Origin: Wolfiporia cocos | Taxonomy: Eukaryota; Basidiomycota; Agaricomycetes; Polyporales; Phaeolaceae | Assembly (NCBI GenBank): GCA_029448655.1 | Contig: JACCLO010000002.1 | Location: 3,658,001 to 3,722,000, forward strand | Reading direction: 5' to 3' | DNA length: 64,000 nt | Part shown: in pieces, positions 45,201-57,810 of the stretch | Position numbering within the stretch: the stretch's first letter is position 1 | Layout of the letters: each line of letters opens with the position of its first letter | The notes under the pieces: generated by a model | The model's input: only the letters and a program-made list of their open reading frames with translations | Databases searched by the model: none | What the model was told of the DNA's origin: nothing | Translations under genes and position numbers: made by a program

Positions 45201-46685
45201 GGGAGAAGGAGCGGCAAGAGGAGTTGCTACGGCAGCAGTCCGCTAGCGATGACTCCGGTGAGGAGGACGACTTGCATGACGCCTCGCCAGACCAGGAGGA
45301 TACCATCGTTGCATATACTGATCCTGTGATCCGAATGTTCTGGGACAAGGCTACGCGGGCCGTACGGGAGCTAGAAGAACAACGAGCACGCGTGGGTATC
45401 CAGCAGCACACCATCGGTCGTGTGTTGGATGAAGAAAAGCTAGTCGATCGTTCGCTGGTATTTTTAGCGGGATCTGCGTCAAATGTATCCATTCGTTGGC
45501 AGCAAGGTCGCTTCATCGGCGCTGGATCTTTTGGATCTGTGTACCTCGCTGTTAATCTTGATTCAGGTTCGCTTATGGCGGTGAAAGAGATCAAATTTCA
45601 AGAGGTCGCTGGTCTCCCCAATTTGTATTCGCAGATCAAGGATGAGCTCAAGGTCATGGAAATGTTGCATCATCCGAACATCGTGGAGTATTACGGTATC
45701 GAGGTTCACCGTGATAAGGTTTTCATCTTCGAGGAGTATTGTCAGGGCGGGAGTCTAGCAGCCTTACTCGAGCACGGACGCATCGAAGACGAGGGTATCC
45801 TGCAGGTCTATACCATGCAGATGCTAGAAGGTCTTGCCTACCTACACTCTAAAGATGTGGTGCACCGCGACATTAAGCCAGATAGTAAGAGACACGTTTT
45901 CATGTGCTGGGTCCTCACCAATTCACTCCTTCAGATATTCTGCTCGATCATATGGGTCTCATCAAATTTGTTGACTTCGGAGCCGCCAAAATTCTCGCGA
46001 AGAACCAACGTTCAATGCAACGCTCACGCCGAGTATCTGACGCCATCCAAGGAGATTTCGCCGGGACGATGATGCAGAACAGTCTCACGGGCACGCCTAT
46101 GTATATGTCCCCAGAAGTCATAAGGAACAGTTCACGCGGCAGAAAAGGTGCCATGGATATCTGGTCGATGGGATGCGTGATTCTCGAGTGTGCCACAGGG
46201 AGGAAACCGTGGAGCAACCTTGACAACGAATGGTAGGCGTTCTGTACGCTCTACAAATTCAGTTTCTCATACCCCATAGGGCAATTATGTTCCACATTGG
46301 AGTTGCAACGCAACATCCGCCCCTGCCGGAACCGGGGCAGCTAAGTGACACCGGTATCGACTTCGTACGACAATGTCTCACGATAGACCCTCTACTACGA
46401 CCTACAGCTGATGAGCTCATGGACCATACTTGGATGGTGCAATTCCGAGCAGCGCTCCAGAGCTATGAAGAGGCGGAACTTGCCACAAGTCCGCCAGCGG
46501 AGATGCCGAATGAGGCGACATATAGTCAGGCGTCTGTGGCTCGTCAGGCTGCCATCATCCAAGAGAAAGAAGTCGAGACCATTGCATCCGCTTCACCGAG
46601 TTTATCGCCCTTGGAGACACCTAGTGGCTTCTCATCCGAATCGATAGCATCTCAAATTGGTGAAATGTTACCGTCACAGTCATAG
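42256..46685 (+). CDS. SSK2: MAP kinase kinase kinase of the HOG/stress pathway (SSK2/SSK22/Wis4 type)
   Basis: Expected to phosphorylate the Pbs2-type MAPKK upstream of Hog1/Sty1 in osmotic and oxidative stress, in the cytoplasm. The start at 42256 gives MKRHTPTLYTHPEHD. A long conserved N-terminal region follows, with LEDRERLEWQTMLASVLAGDVLKAENTRIA, and later QRFSNSAEYDLEDMPMEVFISLLVETDHFLVY. The kinase domain near the C-terminus has GRFIGAGSFGSVYLAVN (P-loop), MAVKEIKF (Lys), and VVHRDIKPDN (catalytic loop, split by an intron). It continues with VDFGAAKI, SLTGTPMYMSPEVI and AMDIWSMGCVILECATGRKPW. Four introns were placed: near 43858-43910, 44162-44215, 45885-45934 and 46235-46280. Upstream activation would come from a two-component response regulator of Ssk1 type. 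The long N-terminal half plus C-terminal kinase order excludes Ste11 and Bck1. Confidence 0.94.
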
Positions 46686-46884
46686 CAACCTTAGCCGGAC
46701 AATTAATGTTATTCCTGTTTCGCTTGCCTTCTGTAGCGTAGCTATCACCACTTTGTACTGATATGCTTGCATAGTTTTCGTCCGATTCGTCCGCACACGT
46801 ACACGTACCAGGGATTGTACAACAAATAAGAATATAAGATCACTCTGTGACCTCAGGTCCAAGGTATGGAGGTACAAATGGTAT

Positions 46885-49556
46885 TCATTCGATGATCCAC
46901 CGCTTCGAACGGGTACTGCTAGAATCGCTGACGGTCGTCTCGCTGCGTGTGAGACTAGTCGTGTCAATCACTGCAGTGCGCGCTGAGTTGGCAGATGCAT
47001 CCTGGAGGGGTTGAGGATCGAAAGGTGGCAAGTTAGTGTTGTAGAAGCGCGGGCCGAGCCGTCGCGGGGCATATGGCTCCGTAGGAGCCAGTTCTTGCCG
47101 AAGGCCAAAGGAGGCGGGGTATGTCGGGATCGTAGAGTCGGTTGAAGGGAATTCGGCCTTCTCCACGTCGTCATTTGTTTCATTCTTGACGACGGTGGGC
47201 AGGAAATCGTTGTCATCTTTCAGAGGTTCCTGCGCATTCACTGTAACGCGATTGCATTAGGTAGAGTAGCGCTACGTGAAGCAGACGACTTACGGTATCG
47301 AGGCAGCCCCTTTCCGAAGTTTACACGGCACACGATACCCAAAATAAGCGTGACCAAAGCAAGGAAAGAAGAAGCCGAGGCCATGACACCGAAGAACTGC
47401 CACTGCGTGAACGTCCAACGGAACGTGGACGCCACAAACATGGAGCCCCATCCTGCCAGATAGACGACAGCAAACGCGAGGAACGCCAACATTTGTATCC
47501 TTTGCTCTCTACGAACAGCGATCCAGCCCTGCAAGACACAGTCAATCTGAATTATATATATGTTATGTTCCACATACCATTGTCAGCCATGGAACCAAAA
47601 TCTACGCAACGAACAAGATCAGATATCGTCCATGCTATATCAATGCCATCAAACTCACAATCAGCAAACCAACGTCAATGCCCTTGTATAGGGTCCCGAA
47701 CTGGGTCAAACAGCCGATATAGCCATTGATAAGCTGGTCGAGCCAGAGTGCAGCAGTAACAGCAATGAAGAACAGCGAAATTTGAATCGAGATGGAGAGC
47801 AGGAGGACGACATTGTAGATGCGATTGATGGTCCGGGATGCTCCAACGCGCTTGAACGTCTGCCAGCCGAACGACTATACCGAATGGCCATGTTGGTAAG
47901 CGTAGGTCGCCGCCATGTACAGAGCAGACTCGCCTTGACCAGACGCCACGAGAGAATGGCAGAAAGGAAAAGTGCTGCGCCGTTGAGCGCCAAACTCGGG
48001 ATTTCCGCATTGGATCGTGTCTGCCAGTACGTCGGCAAGAGGTTGACACCACACGCGCCGTTGGTCGTCAAGCGAACGAAATCATCGTGGAACTGCGCAG
48101 TGTTGAACTAAAAATGGATTGTCAGAAGCGCAGACTCGCTGATATCTTTGCGTAGCGGCAACATACGATCTGGAAACCGCCCCACGCGGTCGCACCAATA
48201 TGTGTGAGCAACGATGCGACACTAATCCCCATAACCTATGAGTTGATACTGGCACAGTGGGATGGAGAGCTCCGTACATGTGCGGGACCGATTCGTTCAA
48301 CAGGGCGACCAGGGACATTCCCAAGAGCCAAACCTGGAACATAATAAAGGTGATGTCCTCACGCTTGGTGTTGTCGAGCCTGTTCATGGACACATTTAGC
48401 GGCGACGCGTTCTATGCCAACAGTAGCTAGCGTACTGTGAGACAGGCCAGTTGAGTACGGTCAAGCACGTGTGATCCAGTTCGACCGTTCCCAAGCCGGG
48501 AATGCCGCTGACTTGTACCGCAGTTTGCCCGTCGATCTCTGTGGTCTTAATAGACGGATTGCCGCGTCGTGATAGTTGCTGCATACGTGCATAATGAGTC
48601 AATGCACTCCTCCGTACAACACCTGCTTTCTACCTGCGTCACATTTTGGCGGTCATTCGAGACATCGGCTGCGGGAGTTGCAGACACCTTCACAGTTACA
48701 GTGATGAAATGTGTGGCGGTTACAGTAGCAAATGCATTCGTTGTCCCAAGCTTCGCAACTTCAGTAGCCGTCGAGTTTGACAAGGATGAGCTATTTGGCG
48801 CCACATTTGAGGCAGTGACCCTTGAAGGAGTTGACGAGACTGCAGAGCTGACCACGGATGCAGAACTGGACACGGATGCAGAGCTCGACACAAACAGGGA
48901 AGAAGTCGACAAGGGTAATGTGCTGCTCAACGTCGCAGTCGAAGATGCAATTGTGCTCATCAAGCTCGAGCTGGCAACCGCAGACAACGCAGAGGAGGTC
49001 GCAGCAGAGGAAGTAGGGAGGAACGAGATAGATGCGTTCGCCGCCATCTCGTGACTGCTGGTCAGGTCAGAGGTGCTGTTCCCGGCAGTCTTGCCCCAGA
49101 TGACCTCGCAAGTCGTCGGATCCATGTCCGCGGGTGCAGACTCACACATGTACAACGAACCTTCGTATACCGTGAACCCAGAGAGTGTGGCGTTCCCTTC
49201 GCTCACGAGATTACTGAGCAGGTGTGCAGCTTGGACATTGATCAGGAACGCGTCAATTTGTAGGACGAGCTGGACAGCGAAATGAACGACGGAGAAGAGG
49301 AAGTAAAGTGTCGTGATCCGCGACAGGGTGATGCGCTCCCACTGGAACAGCAACGTTCAGTATCAGTATCAGAACTTGCAAACAAAAGTTCCGGTGCTCG
49401 GAAGCCGGATGCCGAGCGCACATAGGCCGCACATAGACCGCACTCTCGACGTCCGCACTTCCTGCGGGGCATGGTAACGGAATAGGGACGTACGAAAAGA
49501 GTCAATTGGGCCGACATAGGAACATGGCTCCAGACGCGCTCGAAGTTCATGCGCAT
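46885..49556 (-). CDS. Unnamed multi-pass membrane protein with Ser-rich ectodomain
   Basis: I do not recognise a named family, though similar proteins seem common in Agaricomycetes. ATG 49556 (or 49550) gives MRMNFERVWSHVPMSAQLT. A donor after FVRPYS joins WERITLSRITTLYFLFSV, the first hydrophobic segment. A large loop follows, with GNATLSGFTVYEGSLYMCESAPADMDPTTCE, a Ser/Thr/Ala-rich region of about 120 residues and Cys-containing RCCTEECIDSLC. Further membrane spans are ITFIMFQVWLLGMSLVALL, VMGISVASLLTHIGATAW, NGAALFLSAILSW, VVLLLSISIQISLFFIAVTAALW, LAFLAFAVVYLAGWGSMFVA and MASASSFLALVTLILGIVC, about seven in all. The C-terminal tail is hydrophilic and probably cytosolic (NEPLK-type start, ends SSTRSKRWIIE). 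The heavily O-glycosylatable loop and Cys cluster suggest a cell-surface role; this is inference. About nine exons. Confidence 0.75.
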
Positions 49557-50182
49557 TGTGCCGGAAGCTGGAATTGGGACATAGCGATTTAGCAACCGTT
49601 CCTCACCTGGATTCTGCCAGACTGCGAATTCAGACACGTACCAAAAGTCTAGAAATTCAGGAGATCTGAAAACAACCGTGTATATGCCTAGCCAGCCGAT
49701 TCAGAGATGTTCTGAATCTTTGGACGGTTGCGAAAACGGTCCAGCCGGACTCCCAGACCAGGGAAGTGAAAGAGTGTAAGAGAAAGAGAGTGAGCGAAGG
49801 GGAGAGAGAGGTAAATGGCTCAAAAGATGCGAGTTGCCATTGACCAGCACTCTTCTGTCTGGTTGCCCAGTACTAAACTCGGCAAGCCCACAAGCGCTGT
49901 AGATCTCGCTGCTACCAGCCGGTGCATGTGCATGGGAATCCGTACAGCATCAGTTAAACGGTACCTGGCCAAGTAGTCGACAAAACTCATGTTGACAGAC
50001 GGCGCCCGCTCGGGTAGAGCGTCGGCCACCACGGCGGTATCTCAATCTCGTGGCAAATGTTGCGGCCGGCTGATGCCCTCTGATTTGATTCCAATGCTGT
50101 ACAGGAGTGCTGCGCGTACTATGAATACTTCTGGTGTTGAAACGTTTTACAAGTGATGGAGGAAATACACTGCCAATGTCTT
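49557..50182. other. Intergenic, membrane-protein upstream region
   Basis: This 626-bp gap includes a G/A-rich tract near 49765-49815 (C/T-rich on the coding strand of the leftward gene, a likely promoter leader) and the 3' UTR of TFC3. No supported gene. Confidence 0.55.
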
Positions 50183-53100
50183 TCATAGCTGATACCAATG
50201 CTTGATGTCGCTGAGGAACCAAAACACTGCATGCTCCTCCTTGTCGTCCGGGAAGCCGAGATCAATGTGTCGGCCGCCTTCTGCGAGCCTGGAGATATAG
50301 CCTTCTTCGAGCAGGTACCGCAGGACATCGTTGATCTCCTGCCTATCATATACCGACCGAAGCCTCCAGCGGATCTCCGCCTGTCATTACAACCGCATGG
50401 CGTAAGGTTCGGTAGCCTCCCGAAAAGCGGCGCTGACATACCTGCGAGATTCCCGGTCGTTGCAGGACTACTCCGATAACAGCACGCAACGCTGCCTCCC
50501 ATATGTCGGTCATTTGTCGCCCAGCAATGTCGAGCCACCGCCGCGGCAACATGATCGCCTCATAATTGTCTTTACGAGGAATCAAGGCAGTCCAAGGTCG
50601 GATGTGGGCTGTTAGAACAAGGACGACTGACGTGTACCCCGTCCAGAATGCGAGAGGTACCGGTGTCTCGGTCATTCTCTTGATCAGAGAATGAAGCAGC
50701 GCAGCAAGGGCAGGGTCTACCAGGGACTGCAAAGTTCAGCAGACTTGAACATCCACACACAGGCAACAATATTAGGTACGCACAAGGAGATGTTCTTTAG
50801 CAAGTCCTCGGGATCCCTGCATCTGAAGCTGCTCTTCTACACGCTGATATATAGCAGCGAGCTCTGGCTCAAGAGATTGATGGAGAGCAGAGCGCGCTTC
50901 GAGGAGACAGGCCTGACAATCAACAAGGCCATTGGAGGACCCTTTGCAGAATGCAAGGGACCCATCCATCGCCCGGCCATGTTCCAAGTCAAGGTTTGCC
51001 TCCGGCCGCATGCTGACATTGGTGTTCGATAGTCCGGGCTGACTATCCCCTTGGGAGGCTGCCTCAAGCACAGGGTCAATCTGCATCGTAACATCGGGAG
51101 ACTCGATGTCCATGTTCATCTGGAAGGGCGCATCTTCCGAGCGTAAGCAGCGCATAACGATATTTGTCTCGATATCGTCGTCGTCTGTGTATAGACACAA
51201 CATCAGTTGGCGCCAAAAGATAGACAGCAGGCACTGACCTGCTTTCTTACTGTTCCAGTCTACACTGGCGCGGGCCATCTGGGCATGTGAGGTGTCGATT
51301 TTGAACTCAACCTGGGTCCATGCATTGTCTATGGGGGCACTGAAAAAAAAGCTATCATCACATACTCTGGCTTCCGATACCAGCTCTAGGAGAGCGGCAC
51401 AGTCTCCATCGCTGGACAGCAAGGACCACTCGTGCCACGCCGCATTCTCATCTTGAAGGAGAAGCTCTTCCAGCGCAGATGCATCCTGGAAGATATCTTG
51501 AGCCAGGGGTCCTCCAAGGGCGTTTTGATTCCTTATTACAAGCGTAAATGAAAAATGGCTCAGTCGCACACGTCCACATGTTGCCTACATATCAGAGATC
51601 TTGAGTGTCTTGCCTGGTTTCAGTTTCGACGGGTCTCGAACAACCTTTGCAAGGACGTTGCGCGCAAGCATGTTCGCTATGGGTTCTTGGACACAGCCGA
51701 CTGAATCAAGCAGTCGAGATGCAACACTTGCGTCGTAGCTCTCGCTAGGCGTACCCAAAGCCATCTGGTTCGGTTAGCACATTCATCATTAAGTTAGGCC
51801 TCAGCGGTGAATACTCACCTTGACTGCCGAGTCAACGACATTCACAAAATCGGAGCTGTATCGGGGTATGGGCGGCATTTCCCCGATGTCGGCAACGAAA
51901 GCTTGCTGATTGAATTGTTTCTCCCGTGCTTCCTCTGATGAGCCAGTCCAGATGAAATCCCACATCGTCGTCGTGACGGGTTTCTCTACAACTTCGTAGG
52001 TACCGCTTAACAACTCGATCGAGCCCGGCAGAATGGCTCTCGCATCTTGGTGCAGCTCGACGAAACCGACCCGGCTAGTATGTATGCGTCAGCTAGCGTT
52101 GTGCGAATTCGTACTTTTACATACAGGGCATTCTTGTCGACATGCGCGCGGAGAAATTCGATGTGAGCGACTATGTCGAAATTAGTGGGGCTTTGAGGAT
52201 CGTTATCCGGAAGAAGTGCCGTTCCCCTGTGCTGCAGCCACAAGTCATGCCACTTGTCCTCCAGGCGTTGCATATATGTCTCGGCACTTGGAGTCTCCTT
52301 CAAGTGCGCGACGCGCTGTCGAACAGAATTCCTTGGGATTGCTAGGAAGACTTGTTCGAGAGCTCCGAAATCTATCCTTCCCAAGCTGCGGCACCGTGCC
52401 TTTATGATGGCATATGCGTCTCGCGCTAGCTCGTCGAAATCCCTGTTCCACTGGAATCTGTGCCTCCTGGCCGGGCCGGATCTTGCAGCATCGTCTGTGC
52501 AACATAAAACAGTCAACGATCCCGCCCTATGGACACATAGGACCTCACCTCCTTTGGAAGGTTCCTTGCTCTTCTTTGACTTCTTCGGTAGTCGCGGAAT
52601 TGCAATTCGATCGCCCTGCTGAGCAATGAGCTCCTCGACCGATTTCTCTGTGGGGTTGGGTGAGACTGCTGACAGCGTCGCGACGCTCTGTGTGGGTTTC
52701 ACTACTGGTCTACTTGTCAGGAGCACTTTCTTAGCGGCGATCTCCGCCTCTTGTATAGCCTTGACGATCTCCGCTTCCCACTTCTCGCGATCGATTCGCG
52801 AGCTCTGCATGTACAACGTGCGTATACGTCTTATACGTGTCAGTACCGAACCTTTCAGTGGTTCAGGATGGATCCTGGAGACCATGTCCTCCCACTCTCG
52901 CTCTCTCTGCGACTTGGCCTCCGCTGCTCTCTTCGCGAGCGACGCTTTGGACTGAGCTTCCTTCATCTCCGCATCCTTCTTCCTGTGTTCCTTCCTCTTC
53001 TGCGCCTTGGATAGCTCCTTGAGATACCGCTCGTGCGTCTTCTGAAAGTGCTGGATAACTGCGTCTTTGGGCGCGCATGCCACCCAGGAAATATTATCTA

Positions 53101-56100
53101 GCCGTGCATGTCCGCCGTCCTCGTCTTGCAGGGGAGTAAGGCCGTATGAATGGTCAATGAATTGTGATAGGTATTCCTTCTGATCGCTCGAGAGGCTATA
53201 GGCAGAGTTCCACGAGCTCGATCGTCGTAGCAGTCTGCTCAGATCCTTCATGTATGATGGGGCTTGGGAGTCTAGATGCACCTCGAATTGCTTGCCTGCG
53301 TAGACGCTATCGGTACTGACCTTCTCCAGCTCGCGCCAATATTCCAAGCAATCGACACTCGATTGTAAATAAAATACTCGCCACAGGAAGGCATCCTGCG
53401 ATAGTGCCCATAGGTGAACAGGCGCAATGGTCTTGAACCGCCACAATGCAGGAGCTGTAGCCATCGTCCAGCTGTCTATAGGCATCACCTCGAATGATGA
53501 AGCGCCCTCAACAACAACAGCAGATGGCACTGTGGAAGAGGTGGCGTTTACGGATTGCACAGGCTCTACGAGCTGAAGTCGACAGAGTACGTCGAAGAGG
53601 TCCAAGAGACGTGCCCGAGAGCGCCAGCGGGAAACTTCGAGAGCGTTGCGAACCCCGTCGGACACCTGCCCAACAGCAGCCAATCGTCCACTATTCGAGT
53701 CGAGCAGGCGAGACAACTCGTCGTTCTGGGTTTGAGATGAAAGCAATGCGCAGTACGTAGAAATCGGAAGATCGTTCAGATAATACGAGAAAGCGACGAT
53801 GCGCTCGTCTCTGGAGATGATGTTAGGAGAATTGATTTCCGACTCCAGGGCACTGAACGTGGCAAGGTGTAGCTCTCGAGCCCTAGCCACTTTACCTGTT
53901 ATGAAGCCATACAATTGTGCCAGGGTGGTCTTGTCGGACAACAGAGATTGGCGTTTGGCATCATCACCTGTGAGCACGGAGCATTGTGTAGACACCTCGG
54001 GAGTGTCTCCAAGAGCATGTTTAACGTCTTGGACAGGATGGAACGTAGATTGCTGGTTTGGCCTTTTTCGCTTCTTTTGGGGGCCCCCAAAAGCCATCGG
54101 CTCATCGAGCGTCTTGAGAGGGGCAGGAGGCAGGGTGTGTTGGATGGATAAATTTGCCAGGAATTTACGGAGGTCGTCTTCAGACAGAGTAGGGATGTAA
54201 GCAATCCGGACAGGATGATATGTCCCAGAGGAGGCTTTCACGCTAGTCGTGACGAGTTTGACCTTCCCGCGAGCCTCTAGATCCTGCAGGGTCGCATATA
54301 CTGTACGTTTATCGATTCGTGAACCTAAGCGGGTACTTGCGGTTCCCCCAGCCTGAGTGATTGACTCGACCAGGACGGCATGAGCATCAAGAAAGTCCTT
54401 TGAGCTGATATTCATAATGCCTCCTGCGTCTCCGATTACTTGTAGTATCTCTTTTTCTCGTCGCGATTGTGAGAGCTTTGCTTTTGAACGGTATCCAGTC
54501 TCCGCATCCCACGGTGCGCCCTCAGGTCTTACCTTTTTCGCAGGTGGTTGGGACGCGGGGGCATCCGATGCTACTCGTTTACCAGCACCGTGATGAATCG
54601 CAGAGGAGCTGCTGGCCTTTTCAGGCGACGACGTCTGAATATGGCCGAGATCAGTCTCTTCTCATCCTCGGGAAAACGTCATAAAAGTTGAAGCATACTT
54701 GTATAGTTGCATTGTTATGTTCAGCGAGCAGAACGGGACCGATCGGCACATCGAGCGCTGCAGCAGCTGTATTCGATTCTGAAACCACGCTCGACACTCT
54801 GTGAGGGCCTGTAGACGTAGCCGCGGATTGCGGTGACCCTGCATTGTGGGTCGTGGAGACGCCAAGAAGGATTTCCTCGGGTGTGGCCGGGGTTAAGGGC
54901 GAGCTCTGCGAGCGGGCGCTGTCCTGCAACGCAGATGGTTGAGGAGACCACACATGGCTTGATTGCTCAGGAATCTCCAACGGCATGAGAGATTCCCGCA
55001 CAGAATCACGAAGTGGCAGGGCGGGTGGCGTTTGTACAAGCATTTCATTGTCACGGTGAGGTTGCCTTAACCTCCTGGACGAGCGGCGAAGGGGAGTACC
55101 ATTGGAGTTGGCTGCAGAGGAGGGCTCCACGGCTTCGGCTTGGGTAGATAGAGACGGTCGTTCATGCCCATCGTTTGCACTTGTTGGTTCAACAGATATC
55201 TCACGATCTATGCGCCCTGTTGCACCGTCTCCATCTTCGCTGTCTCGAGGCATCGTTTGCAATTCGAGTAACCTTTCACCCGAGCCGAGCTGAGTCAGAT
55301 TGTTTCCGGGACGGAGGTCACAGTCGACAGGGGGACCCGGCGGAGGAGCGCTTTTGTGCGGTCGTCCTCGTTTCTTCGCGACGGTAGCCTGGTGCTCGAC
55401 GGCAGGTTCTCGAACACTTTCTGTATCGACTGCAGAGATTGATGCCTTGGATGGACGACCGCGCCTCTTCGGTACCACCGCCTCTGTCTTGTTTGTCCTG
55501 GGCTCAGGATCATCATTGGGTTCCTTTTCTGCCTCCACAATCTTCTTCGGCCGACCGCGTTTCTTGGGAGCGGCCTGAGCGCTATCAAAAACGCCTTGAA
55601 ACGTCGTGTTTGTAGCGTTTGAAGTCTCCGGCCGCTGTTTGGGGGGTCTACCACGTCGTTTCTTGACAGGCGGTTCCATTATATCGCCAGTCGCCGTGCC
55701 CGTCTCTGCTGAGACTCCGCCGATAGTCTCGTCAGTCCTCTTTCGCTTCTCTCCTCCCGCAGCAACGGCGTCTGCACCGTCAGATGCCGCACGAGACTTT
55801 CTGGGTCTACCCTTCTTGACAGTTCCATCCGCCTGTAACGGGTTCTTATGAGGGCGTTTCGCTAACTTCGCATGGGAAGTATTGCTATTTGACATCCCTT
55901 TGAATCCGTCGACGTACTTGGCTAGAGCCTGCTCGGTCTCGTAGAATCGATCACCTCCGACTTGCAAGAATCCTCCCGCCTGCGCGATATCTACATCGAG
56001 ATAACGGCGATCTTCGAGATTCTCCTGTGCAGCGATCGTCTGATAATGCGCAATTGTGTAGTACTTGTAGCGGCGTTCTCGGCCATGGAATTCTCCAACT

Positions 56101-57810
56101 TGGGCAATTCCGAGGTCAGCGAGATGAGCGGGTGGGGGATCCTTCTCCAAGCGGGATAACAACAACTCAATGGTCCGCCTATCGAAGTTACACAAAGCAG
56201 CAGAGAGTTCCTGTATAATGAGAATCCATCAAATTGATGATTTGCACGCGCAAACATTTGTTCTCACGTTCAATGTCATTCCATTCGTTCCAGATGCCTC
56301 CAGTAGAGTTACCATCTGTTTATGGATTGTTAAGTCCATCTTCAGTCTGTTGCCATTATCAATAAATCCTGTGCGCCGAGTTTGGCTTACTGTATGTCTG
56401 GACATTGGCAGGAAACGAACCTTCGACCACAGGGGTCTCCTCTGCTGTGTCGTCCTCTGGTATTGCAGAATCTTTATCTGGGCTGACCAATCGTATGCAT
56501 GTAGTCTTCTTCCCGGGCTGTCGATAATTGCTTGGGTTCGGTACCAGAACTTTCTCAATGACGCCTTGCTCGATCAGCTCTCGCAATCGAGTTCGGAAAA
56601 AGCGCAGATCAGACTTGACAGGATGGGCAAAACCCTGCGGTCCTCGTTAGCAAATAATAAATAGATGGCTAGCTCATGCATCAACTAACGATCTTTGGTA
56701 GCAGATTCGTGGCTGAATGAAGCCCATGTGGCGAACTCCTTAGCAGTTTCGTGAGGCGCGCGCGAATGAGAGGCAAACTGGACAAATGTCGCGAATCAAT
56801 GGGATCGAACTTGAGGGTAGTCTGCGCCGTATCTGGCTCATCCTCGTCATCTGAGTCCTGTTCGTCATCGTCCGCCTCCTGCTGTGTTTGATTCGCTTGA
56901 GCTTCCTCCTGAGCAACCAGCTTCCATGTCTCACTGCGCTCGAAGAAGTACTTGTGAACGCATATATTGGAGCTGACGCCTGGTTTCCTTCGCTTCTCAC
57001 TTTGATGAAATGAATAAGCACGGCATGAGGCAGATACACATTTGTAGCTCACATGAGACCGAGCTCAAGAAGCTGCTTAATGAGGTAGAAGCAAGTTTTT
57101 TGATCGTAACCTGACTTCTTGCCTAGATCCATAACGCTGATACCATTGTCACGGCCGCGAGTAATGAATTGTAGCGCAGTATAGACCATGGGGGTCAGTC
57201 TCGGAGGCTGTTCAAGATGAGCCACAACACAGTAATTCGAGACCCATTGGCAACTTACGCGTATATGCGATCCAGTAATAGCGGTGAACGTAGTCTCGGG
57301 GTCGATAGCAATCCTCAAAGAATCGCCGTACTCCCTCCAGAGCTCCTCCAGCGGTCGTAGCTCTGCATCCGGTATGATCTCGAAAGTAGTCGAGGGGAGG
57401 GTCTCTGCAACATCCTCGCCCTTCTCCTTCGCCTTTCTTCTGGCACTTGCTTGAGGCGCAATGTATACCTCGTTCGCCGCGTTCGGAGGGACGGTGCCCA
57501 CCCGGACAGCAGGTTGTTGCACAATGATAGCCCAGACAAATGCACAATATGCATCGTCGACTTTTTGCGGGGCACCATGATGCGCATAAAATCCTTCGAC
57601 AAATTCTCGCAAACGAGTGACGCTGCAACCTACAAATGATCAGAATGGTCAGAACACATAATTCGCGCATATATACCGGACTGATGAGGGTTCGAACCCT
57701 TGATCTAATCTAAGCAGTGATTTGGCACTGGTGGCGAAACAAGAAGATCACTCACCAAGATCCCCATCAAAGGAGAGCTCTCGCATGCAATGATGCACAA
57801 GTTCATCCAT
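50183..57810 (-). CDS. TFC3: TFIIIC B-block-binding subunit (tau138/TFC3/Sfc3 type)
   Basis: Largest TFIIIC DNA-binding subunit; it recognises the B box of tRNA genes in the nucleus and starts Pol III complex assembly. The start at 57810 gives MDELVHHCMRELSFDGDLG, joined to CSVTRLREFVEGFYAHHG. Winged-helix-like segments follow: LTPMVYTALQFITRGRDN, GISVMDLGKKSGYDQKTC, PVKSDLRFFRTRLRELIEQG and ELSAALCNFDRRTIELLLSRL. Between about 55349 and 55817 lie five GRP-core AT-hook-like motifs. The next region has ILQVIGDAGGIMNISSKDFLDAHAVLVE and KRTVYATLQDLEARGKVKLV. After a Lys/Glu-rich coiled stretch (about 52870-53070) comes the HRFQWNRDFDELARDAYAIIKARC core. The end shows EIRWRLRSVYDRQEINDVLRYLLEEGYI and DIKHWYQL. 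About 7.6 kb and roughly 2000 residues fits the family in mushrooms. Some internal exon edges, for example near 50600, remain uncertain. Confidence 0.9.
57687..57700. promoter_or_regulatory. B-box-like palindrome in intron 1 of TFC3
   Basis: AGGGTTCGAACCCT is a perfect 14-bp palindrome and contains GGTTCGAACCC, matching the tRNA B-box pattern GGTTCGANNCC on both strands. It lies inside the first intron of TFC3 (57630-57755), which at 126 nt is about twice the usual intron length here. There is no cloverleaf around it, so it is not a tRNA gene. Confidence 0.55.

Noticed and set aside
48569..49054. 161-residue open frame on the + strand
   Set aside because: It is the antisense of the Ser-rich loop of the membrane protein. 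Low-complexity coding sequence often leaves the other strand open.
57661..57740. Possible tRNA gene around GGTTCGAACCC
   Set aside because: No acceptor, D or anticodon stems can be drawn on either strand. Only the T-arm-like palindrome is present, so it is reported as a B-box-like site.
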